From NCBI GenBank assembly GCA_030770425.1, contig JASJFT010000032.1, positions 248,001-312,000 on the forward strand: DNA of 64,000 nucleotides, in the 5' to 3' direction. Below, in pieces: positions 56,456 through 64,000 of this stretch. Source of the DNA: Darksidea phi. Taxonomy: Eukaryota > Ascomycota > Dothideomycetes > Pleosporales > Lentitheciaceae. Each line of letters begins with the position of its first letter. Within the stretch, counting starts at the first letter, position 1. The notes below the pieces were generated by a model, which was not told where the DNA came from, ran no database searches, and saw only the letters and a program-made list of their open reading frames with translations. Both the position numbers and the translations under genes were made by a program.

Positions 56456-58647
56456 ATGGCCCCAAATACGAGCAAATTCTGGCTGTTGCCCCTAGCTCTA
56501 CTGAGCTCGATGGCCTATACTCAGGACCCACGCTGCCCGGTCTTCAGACTTCACGTCTCCCAGCCGCCATACGAAAATTACATTGCGTCGGACTGCCATT
56601 CGCAATCGCACGTCATTGTTAGGAGCCCGGACACCCCCCGCTTGTTGATAGCATGGCCAGGAGGAAACAGCGGCATCGCCGCCTTTTTTGAGCCTGAGAG
56701 CGGTCAGAAAGATAGTCTCGGTATCCATTTAGAGAACTCAACTACAGGACAGACTCTCTCTCTGCTGAATATACCGCCCGCTGATGGAGCCGAAAACAAG
56801 AACTATAGCTCAGGGGTGTCGGGGTTGATTCACTTCGACTCGCCCGCCATCCTCACCCTACCGATTATTGGCAGCATCCGTCATATCCGCGAGTACACAG
56901 AAGGCGGTAACCTTAATGCGGATGTGCAAAACGCAGTGCAGACTATCAAGTACGGCAGCGCGGGCGGGGCGTTCAGGCGAACATGGTTCGACAATACTAC
57001 CGTTGCAACCGTTGCCTTTGACACCACCGGGTCAGCCGAGCCAGTCAAGATTCTCGAGGGCAACAAGTGGATGCTTCGTTTTGGAACAGGCACCTACAAT
57101 TTCACGGCGACGTACAACTACCCCCAGATGAACCAGTTCGAGCCAGAAATGGTCCTGAGCACCGCAGCTAGGGATTTGGTCAGCCAATATCCAGACCAAA
57201 CAACAGCGCTCTCTTTCTTGTCATACGAGAAGAAGATCCTTGCCGGGACGTGGAGGTTTCTGACCTATTTCGGCCGCGACAGCATGATCTCGGCCCTGCT
57301 GCTCCAACCTATCCTTAGACATGGCAAAGACAGCACAATGGAAGCCGTCATTGCCGCAGTTCTAGAGCGCATCAACAAAGCCGACGGCACAGTCTGCCAC
57401 GAGGAGGTAATCGGTGACTACGCAACCTTCATCCACCGAGCGGAGGGCATTAAGTCTTCAGCTCCAACTTGTGACTATAAAATGGTCGATACGGACTACC
57501 TCCTCCCTGTGCTTCTGAAAAATTACTTCATAGATACCGAAGCTGGAAGGGAACGTGCAACCGATTTCTTCCTCCTGCAGGCAGATTTCCTACCAGAGAA
57601 TTACGGCGTGTCGTATATGGAGCTCGCACAAGCGACAGCAGAAAAGGTCATGCGAACAGCGGCTCCCTTCGCCTCTGATCCGACAATCGCGAATCTCATC
57701 CACATTAGGGAAGGCGAGTCAGTCGGCAACTGGCGCGACTCTAGCAACGGACTCGGAGGCGGCAAGATTCCATTCGACGTAAATACCGCCTTGGTACCCG
57801 CAGGTCTGCGCGCCATCGCCGCATTGAGCCGCGCTGGCTTCTTCAAAAGCCACCCAGACTGGGCGGATACCGCGGACAAGTACGCCCAAGTTTGGGAGGA
57901 CGAGACGCTCCAGCACTTCCTTGTCTCGGTACCCAAGAAACAAGCGCAAATGCTGCTTGACAGCTACAAGTCCGAAGTCGCATTCGACGGCCCTTCAGGA
58001 AGCGACCAACTCACTGGCGATATCAACTTCCACGGTCTTGCTATCGATAACGCGCAGGGCAAAAATGTCGTACGCGTGATGAACACGGATGACTGTTTTC
58101 GCCATTTCCTGCTTAATACGACCAACGAGGAGCAACTCAGTGCTTTCTTGGGTCAGTCTGCCGATAATATCCTCGCACCCTTCCCGCTTGGTCTATCCAC
58201 CGACGCGGGTCTCCTCATTTCAAATCCAGCATACGGCGGCACGCCTTACTATGCGCAGAATTGGAAGAACTCGGATTACCACGGCACAGTGGTGTGGAGT
58301 TGGCAGCTCGCTATGATGGCTGCCGGGCTTGAGCGGCAACTTGACCGCTGCAGTGGGGCGGAGAAGCCAGGTGAGTCATTCACTGGTTTCATCATCGTAT
58401 CTTAACCTGACGACAAATAGATTTTTGTAAAGACGGCACATTACATGACAAAGTACACCAAGCCTACAACCACCTCTGGGATATCATCGAAAAGAACAGC
58501 GCGCAAATCGACGGCGAAGTCTGGAGCTGGAAGTACACCGGCAACGCGTTCGAAGCTGTTCCCTTTAGCACGTATAGCTCTACTGAGAGCAACGTGCAGC
58601 AGTACTGGAGTCTGACCTTCCTTGCTGTCAAGAGGCAGATGAAGTAA
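56456..58647 (+). CDS. Secreted six-hairpin glycosidase, glycogen-debranching-like
   Basis: 713-aa secreted protein. Two exons, 56456-58370 and 58421-58647; the 50-nt intron (GTGAGT to AAATAG) joins AEKP to DFCKDGTLHDKVHQAYNHL. Signal peptide MAPNTSKFWLLPLALLSSMA. An N-terminal beta-rich half (to about residue 250) is followed by an (alpha/alpha)6-type half: ILAGTWRFLTYFGRDSMISA, resembling the F-G-R-D motif of amylo-alpha-1,6-glucosidases, CHEEVIGDYATFIHR, CDYKMVDTDYLLPVLLKNYF, GNWRDSSNGLGGGKIPFDVN, and the end block DGEVWSWKYTGNAFEAVPFS. Acidic residues in GRDS, CHEEVIGDY and NWRDS are candidate catalytic positions. Substrate is not evident; an extracellular alpha-glucan or glycoconjugate is possible. 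The full-length architecture is intact. Confidence 0.75.
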
Positions 58648-59574
58648 GAAGTTTTGCGTCGTTGGACTTGTGTTGGACTTGTAACTTTCTTTTCTTATTT
58701 GTTCCTAAATTGAGCTACGCGAGCAGGGCGAGTAATGCTAATGCTGCGACGATGATTTAGATTCAAGGGTGAAGGGAAGAGAGTTAGTTTAGCTGCTCCG
58801 TACAGTTTGAAGATGGGTGATGGAAATGCTTGGTTTCTGGCTATGATTGCTATGGTGAATGTTCTGTTCGGCTAGTAGACATGTGTTATAATACTTTAAC
58901 TATGGCATGGATATATTCTTGCTGGTATTCTAGTTTAGTATACCCGCAACTTTAGTTTCAGCGTAAAATCGGTCGAGCTACAGTGTTATACGCTTTGGAA
59001 GAAACGCATTTATGATACTCTGAATATGCAGCACTTGGCTAAAACGTTCACCAGATGTGGACACACGGCGTATTGATAGCCCGCACTTGCAGAATATTGT
59101 GCGATTATGGAAAATCATCTCAAACTTCCGCTGCTAGTCCCATTTTGGGCGGGTGGCATCTACATTAAAACTATCGACCGCCAATAAGGCCATTGTTTAC
59201 AGATGAAACAGGCGGCGCTAAACTTGAAGATATGCAGGGATATTGTCATCGCACCGGCAATATAAACGACGCACCGACCCACTATAGTCATCTGCTTTGA
59301 CACTATGGGATATAAAGTAGCGGGGTGGAAATACGAAGGCCTTTTGCGCAGGTAGTTGTGTGGAACTGTACACGTTTTCACGACTTGTAGCGGCCACAAT
59401 CGTTATCAGAGATTGTTGCGCCGAGGTCGTACAACGGCTACTCATCTGCGATATTGGACTTCATTTCTATTGCGCACCTGTGGCACTTCTAGTTCTTCCA
59501 TTCGTTGTGTCCCTCAATCATCCGTTCGTTCCTAAATTTCGCCGTTCATTTATTGTTCCAGGGAGGTAGCGAAG
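58648..59574. other. Intergenic, nothing recognised
   Basis: 3' flank of the glycosidase gene and promoter of the LPMO. No other feature. Confidence 0.5.
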
Positions 59575-60369
59575 ATGTTCTCCTACCTCATCGCAACCTT
59601 TGTCTGCGCTCTCATACCGACCATATCCGCCCACGCCCGCATCGTAAACGTTACAACCTCCTTAGGTGCGGTATACACAGGATGGGACCCCGAACTAGCA
59701 CTATCAAATACCCCGCTACCACATCTCGCTGCCTGGAGCGCATCCAATCTCGGCAACATTTACGTTATGCCCTCGCACTTCAACACCTCAGATATCGCAT
59801 GTCATTATAACTCGACACCCGGTGCTCTTCATATCAACACCACGGCTGGAGATGAGCTAAAGATGCAGTGGAATGAGTGGCCAGTGTCGCATAAGGGTCC
59901 TGTGATCACGTATCTCGCAGAGTGTGATGGCAGCTGCGCGAACGCAGATAAAAACACATTGGAGTGGGTGAAGATCGATCAGCTAGGTTGGCTGAACAGT
60001 ACAGGCTTTGAAGGCTTGGGTGGAACATGGGCTTCCGACGTCCTTATCGCCAATAAAGCATCATGGACCGTCAAAGTTCCCGAGATGCTGGCTTTAGGCG
60101 ACTACGTCTTGCGTCACGAAATCATCGCACTTCATGTAGCTGATCAGGTGAATGGCGCGCAGGCGTATCCACAGTGTGTGAATTTGAGGGTTGTGGGAAG
60201 TGGCGAGGGAAAGAAGCTTGAAGGTGGTGTCGTGGCGAGTGAGCTTTATGGAATGAGGGATAAGGGCATTTTGGTGGATATTCATGGCAATGTTACGGGT
60301 TACAATATTCCAGGGCCGAGTGTGTGGAGTCATGCGACCGAGTTCAGGCAGCCGAATGAGAAGATGTGA
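59575..60369 (+). CDS. AA9 lytic polysaccharide monooxygenase
   Basis: Copper enzyme that cleaves cellulose or related beta-glucans by oxidation. Single exon, 264 aa. The signal peptide (MFSYLIATFVCALIPTISA) is followed directly by HARIVN, so the mature protein starts with the copper-binding His. The second brace His lies in PVSHKGPVITYLAECDGSC and the axial Tyr in AQAYPQCVNLRV. ASDVLIANKASWTVKVPEML and GDYVLRHEIIALH are classic AA9 segments, and Cys pairs fit the two usual disulfides. No CBM1 is attached. The C-terminal 45 residues after GSGEG are longer than the minimal catalytic domain and of unknown use. Confidence 0.94.
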   Translation: MFSYLIATFVCALIPTISAHARIVNVTTSLGAVYTGWDPELALSNTPLPHLAAWSASNLGNIYVMPSHFNTSDIACHYNSTPGALHINTTAGDELKMQWNEWPVSHKGPVITYLAECDGSCANADKNTLEWVKIDQLGWLNSTGFEGLGGTWASDVLIANKASWTVKVPEMLALGDYVLRHEIIALHVADQVNGAQAYPQCVNLRVVGSGEGKKLEGGVVASELYGMRDKGILVDIHGNVTGYNIPGPSVWSHATEFRQPNEKM

Positions 60370-61350
60370 ATGATGTCTAGTTCAGAATGAGGTAGAAGAA
60401 TGCCTTTGATAAAAAAAAACTATGACATATATGAAGCTAAAGAGTACCGTCCACGCTCCCATGGTGTCTCTAGGTCCCTGACCAAGTTATTGCACAACTA
60501 CCTACGCCCAATTTGCCAATAGCTCAATACCAGAACACAGTCGTTATCTCGTGCAAACCCTCCACCCCACTTGAATCTGAGGATTAGACGTTAAATGCCA
60601 CAACCCACGCTGTCGTCCTCGAGCGCAACTCAAGATACCTGACTTCTTCTTCACCGCAGCTGCAGCGCAACGAAGATTGCTCCATCATCGTCTCTTAATT
60701 GACGCCTTGATCGACCAAGACCAGGATAATGTCTTCTTTATGTTTGTCTTGAGCATGCTACGTCGGAATTTATCAAAGCTCTGATCTCTACAACCTGGGA
60801 CCATCAGGACCCGCTCCGAGGCGAAGCATCTCCTTGGTCACAGGCAACTGGTCACTTACGACCGTAATATACCAAGGCGAATGGAAGCCATGGGATTACG
60901 GGTCGATGTATAGTGGCGGACGAGTTTCGAAATGGCGTTTAGGACGGCCCCGCGGGCACTCGTGGGGTCGCGAGATGGTGGTGAGTAATATCGCAGGTTA
61001 AAGAGGTAAGCTAGCTGCGTGGATGGGTAGAGCAATCGATAAAGCTATAGAGGATGGAGGATTGAGTACAACGCTCTATTTTTATAGGACCTTAAGTAGG
61101 TAGTAGGTTACGTTTCCCACTCTCGAGCCTAGCAGACTACTATTACTCCTACTTTACGTACTATGCCCCCTATAAGGCTTATAAAGTTACGCTATAATAC
61201 GCGCCACGCCCTTTTTTTATAAAACTTAAGCACTTATCTTTATAGTTGTACTATAACTTAAGCCCTAAGTAACAACTATAAGCAGTAATATTCTTACGTT
61301 TTAAGGTATTCGGAACGAATTACCTTTTTATATTACTTCTTTGAGTTATT
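60370..61350. repeat. Intergenic with AT-rich RIP-like relic
   Basis: 60370-61060 shows nothing recognisable. From about 61075 to 61345 the sequence is TA-rich with patterns such as TATAAGGCTTATAAAGTTAC and ACTATAACTTAAG, again typical of a RIP-degraded repeat. Element type not identifiable. Confidence 0.45.
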
Positions 61351-61356
61351 CGTCGA

Positions 61357-61378
61357 GTTTGACGACGCGATAGCTGCT
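61357..61378 (+). repeat. Dispersed 22-bp repeat, copy B (left arm of an inverted pair)
   Basis: One mismatch to copy A (38502) and copy C (62802-62823). With copy C it forms an inverted pair that brackets about 1.4 kb holding the ankyrin-like remnant. Confidence 0.55.
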
Positions 61379-61380
61379 AT

Positions 61381-62120
61381 TCATTGGGATACGCAAAGGC
61401 GAAGTATTATCTTGCCTGCACGGCCTGGTATATTGAACTTGAGAAGATCTCTATTGAAGAACAACCGTACGACGTCGACATGTCCAAGTTTGCATGCGGT
61501 CTCCAACCCTTGTGCATAGCACTCCATGCTACCGTAATGCTTAAGCTCCAAAATGCTTACCACAACTTCAGCGTTTCCAGAATGGATTGCCTTATTGAGA
61601 AATAATTGGAATTCTCGCTTTGGAACTGCAGCGAAGTGTAGTGGATGTGTGCAGGATGCATTGGAAAATGTGAAACTACCCTGTGTAAGCGACCGACGTA
61701 AATGGATATTCGAAAGCCAGGCACCCATCCCACAAACCGCTCGTCCCATCATAAGGATCGGAAAGATCGCTTCCTCATCGCCGATGGCAGCAGCTGTTGT
61801 GATGAGATAATTACTCCGAGATTCATCAAACTACCAAAGTTTGTCCTGGCAAGACTTGCGATTGATATTCGTCGTAATGAAGTGAAAAGCGTCTTCGCAA
61901 TGCCTGACGAGCACATCGCACTGTAAGCCTTCGTTCTTTGTTCGCGTGGCATAGTCAACCGCCCAGTGATTTTCTCAATTCTGCCCAGCGTACGCCTGAT
62001 GAAGTTTTGTAAGAAGTCGTGAGCACCATTGAGCTTCTTGATGCGGTACTTGAGGTCCACGGCCATGTTCGTCTGAATGAGCTCGTGTCCATTTTTTGGG
62101 CGAGTTCTCAAGGAACGCAT
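61381..62120 (-). pseudogene. Ankyrin-repeat-like remnant
   Basis: Two minus-strand open stretches. The downstream one contains FQLFLNKAIHSGNAEVVVSI, then ECYAQGLETACKLGHVDVVR followed by LFFNRDL, which has the A-x-x-x-G-x-x-x-V-V-x-x-L/F spacing of ankyrin repeats. The upstream one (from ATG 62120) includes RIEKITGRLTMPREQRTKAY and SLRRISIASLARTNF. They are one base out of frame. A 43-44-nt intron (GTAGTT to ACAACAG) would join them as TNF / AAAIGDEEAIFPILMMG, but this is shorter than usual, so decay is equally likely. The C-terminal end stops at the inverted repeat. No other domain recognised. Confidence 0.4.
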
Positions 62121-62861
62121 TCATGGGCCGCTTTGCGAGATCATCCTACGTAATGGTTACCGAGAAGGCTCCTGCGGATTTTTTTAGCACTCAGATGGTC
62201 AGGTAGGGAAGGTTTAGGAGTTAATTACGGCACATACTGCGGGTTTTCCATGCGGCGGTCACGCGCCCATCAGCACTGCAGCTGCAAAAAATGATTGCCG
62301 AAAAAAAAAAGCGAAAAGAGCAAGTATTTATACAAGTCCGATGCAAGTCCATCTGGACATCCGAAGATGAACCCGGCGATGAAGGACGAGGCGAAGTGGA
62401 GTTGAGAAGCCGGCTTCACTGTAGCTTGATCTGCCCCCAGTGGTGAAGTCCAGTTCAAGCCCTAGGATGATTGAGGCTAGGAAGTTTGCTGTTGGTTACC
62501 GACGGGGAAAGTTTTTCTATTAAGCCATAGTAATGATGCTCTCTTGTAGTCTAGGGGTAAGGCGATGGTGCAATTCGATCCACAGACCGAACAAGAAGGA
62601 GAAGATACCCAGTCATGTGCGGCTATGTAACGCATGATAATGTAGAATTCATGGTAAAATCTTGTCGTCTATGGTTTCGCCCGTTAAACGTGTGTTTCGA
62701 GTGTATGGCCGGTACTCCTCATTCAGTGGAGCAGCCGATCCGTCGTCTTCCCATTCTCCAATATATTGGTAGCAACGCGAAGGAAACATGATCGAATGGG
62801 CAGCAGCCATCGCGTCGTCAAACTCGCGGCAAAAAGGTATTTCGTGGAATAGGGGGCATCG
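62121..62861. other. Intergenic, nothing recognised apart from repeat copy C
   Basis: A run of A (62300-62310) and the third copy of the dispersed repeat at 62802-62823. A minus-strand reading through that copy (EFDDAMAAAHSIMFPSRCYQ and on) is open for about 60 codons but has no start or family. Confidence 0.4.
62802..62823 (-). repeat. Dispersed 22-bp repeat, copy C (right arm of an inverted pair)
   Basis: Exact reverse complement of copy A at 38502-38523; inverted relative to copy B at 61357-61378. Confidence 0.6.
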
Positions 62862-63105
62862 TCACGAGTAGTAGTTGGCATACACGAAAGGGTCATTGTT
62901 TAATATTGCCTTTGATGCATGAATCCTAATAATATTTAGTAAGAGGCAAGAAATTAATAACGCAAACATCATACCTGGATTGGCTCGATAGCGGCGATCG
63001 AACCTCTCTAGCAGGCGCCTGAAAGGTATACACATTAGTATGCGCAGGCCCAAACCCAAGCAACTCATCAATGGGATTATGAACAAACTAATAAAGCGGC
63101 TGTTT
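62862..63105 (-). pseudogene. Exon-like gene fragment, family unknown
   Basis: Minus strand: an acceptor-like ATTAG is followed by FVHNPIDELLGFGPAHTNVY, and, in another frame, RLLERFDRRYRANPG before a clear GTATGA donor and a TATTAG acceptor about 48 nt on. The pieces look like the C-terminal exons of a gene but do not join into one frame. Possibly part of the same decayed ankyrin-type neighbourhood. Confidence 0.25.
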
Positions 63106-63552
63106 GACTGCCTTGCTATCTAGAAAGACTACGTCAATAGAAAGACAACGTCAAGGTTGCTGTGCTGCCAATTAAAACATCCTCAGTGTGCTTTATAACG
63201 ACCTACGAAGGACTCTAAATCATCATCAGTGGCGCCTTCACCTGTAGCAAAGCAATTTAAGATATTACATAATCAGGAATCTAGAAGAACCGCCTTAGTA
63301 CTACAAGACTCAAAGGACAGAGATTTCGGCAAGGCACGCATTCGACAAACACTTGATTGATAGGCTCAAAGCGAACATTTTGAAGTCGAGTCGCGAATCA
63401 AGCATTGATTGCGTATGAAAACTATGTCAATCATACAAGTCGCGCGCTCTCCATCGAGAATGCTGTCGCTGCATCTGTCTGCACTGACTAGTTGACTATA
63501 GTGAGTGTTGTATTAAGATCTGCCGAGAGCTGTAGTCGGCCCTTCTATTTGT
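63106..63552. other. Intergenic, nothing recognised
   Basis: No gene or repeat recognised in this stretch. Confidence 0.45.
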
Positions 63553-63760
63553 ACTACGCCACCCAGCCGCAGAGTATAGAGATTGATCAATCGCTGTTGA
63601 ATGTAACTTGGAGCAATCAGCCGCCGATCTTGCCGCCACTACGCCACCAACACCAAGCTACAGAGCATAGAAATTGGGCTTGACACATCACTATGAAGTG
63701 TAACTTGGTGCAACCAGCCGTCAACTTTGCCCCTACTATGCCACCAAGCTGCAGAGCACG
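63553..63760 (+). repeat. Degenerate tandem repeat, about 85-95 bp, 2.2 copies
   Basis: ACTACGCCACC...CAGAG...GTAACTTGGAGCAATCAGCC at 63553-63637 recurs at 63638-63732 and begins a third time at 63733 (ACTATGCCACCAAGCTGCAG). Copies differ by point changes and small gaps, so the array is old. Confidence 0.7.
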
Positions 63761-64000
63761 ATGGCTAAAAGAAGAACTTCGTCCGAATCTTCAGACACGG
63801 GTCTAGTTAGAAGGCGCGGCTTTTTATCCACCCATGCCTGTTTGAGCTATAACCGGCATCGTCTAACCCAAGAGAATCCCAATAACTTGACGTACTCTAT
63901 GCGCTTAAGTATTCCATGTACATGGCACGGTGTTGGTCGGATATAACAATGTATACGCATGCTTAGGTCTATCATCTACATTAGGGAGGGTATCGCCACG
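63761..64000. other. Window end, nothing recognised
   Basis: A 61-codon open frame starting ATGGCTAAAAGAAGAACTTC is present but resembles no family. Confidence 0.4.

Noticed and set aside
1..64000. CRISPR arrays, bacterial operons, plasmid or phage features
   Set aside because: None seen; introns, fungal families and the RIP pattern show nuclear fungal DNA.

Overview
The window looks like nuclear DNA of a filamentous ascomycete (Pezizomycotina), most likely a dothideomycete. Short spliceosomal introns (about 45-120 nt, GTRNGY donors, CTRAY branch sites close to YAG acceptors) interrupt most genes. Fungal-only families are frequent: HET domains, DUF6594, DUF7053, DUF1772, a Rua1-type regulator, AA9, GH62. 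A Fot1/pogo-type element carries C-to-T/G-to-A decay typical of repeat-induced point mutation (RIP). A nuclear copy of ATP synthase subunit 8, normally mitochondrial, also points to a lineage where this gene has moved to the nucleus. My recollection is that some Pleosporales mitogenomes lack atp8.

Layout. 1-20.4 kb is mostly housekeeping and secreted-protein territory: a Rua1_C regulator (2.8-4.9 kb), a decayed NmrA-like gene (7.6-8.4), nuclear ATP8 (9.1-9.5), GH62 arabinofuranosidase (10.1-11.2), an SCP2-like/alpha-beta hydrolase fusion (12.6-14.1), two related small Cys-rich secreted proteins (15.5-17.0), EB1 (17.3-18.4) and a DOMON-cytochrome b561 membrane protein (18.7-20.3). 21.3-23.1 kb is a complete but dead Fot1/pogo-like element with 51-bp inverted repeats and TA target duplication. 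25-30.9 kb holds a HET protein, a decayed PD-(D/E)XK-like family member, a DUF1772 membrane protein and a DUF7053 protein. 32-38 kb has a prenylation-motif F-box/LRR protein, an ALKBH6-like dioxygenase and a CE3 esterase.

39-49 kb is accessory DNA: a multi-exon gene with a retropepsin-like core, an AT-rich RIP island, a dead beta-lactamase-family gene, a DUF6594 membrane protein, a second retropepsin-like gene fused to a helical N-terminal domain, and an F-box-like pseudogene. 49.5-60.4 kb has Vam7, a large HET protein, a protein with a fungal STAND-type N-terminal domain, a secreted debranching-like glycosidase and an AA9 LPMO. 60.4-64 kb is repeat-rich with ankyrin-like remnants.

Functionally, GH62, CE3, AA9 and the secreted glycosidase would act outside the cell on xylan, cellulose or glucan. 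The HET proteins, the STAND-type N-terminal protein and the retropepsin fusion suggest a self/non-self recognition neighbourhood. Gene models were spliced by hand from the sequence. Domain names come from family knowledge, without database searches.
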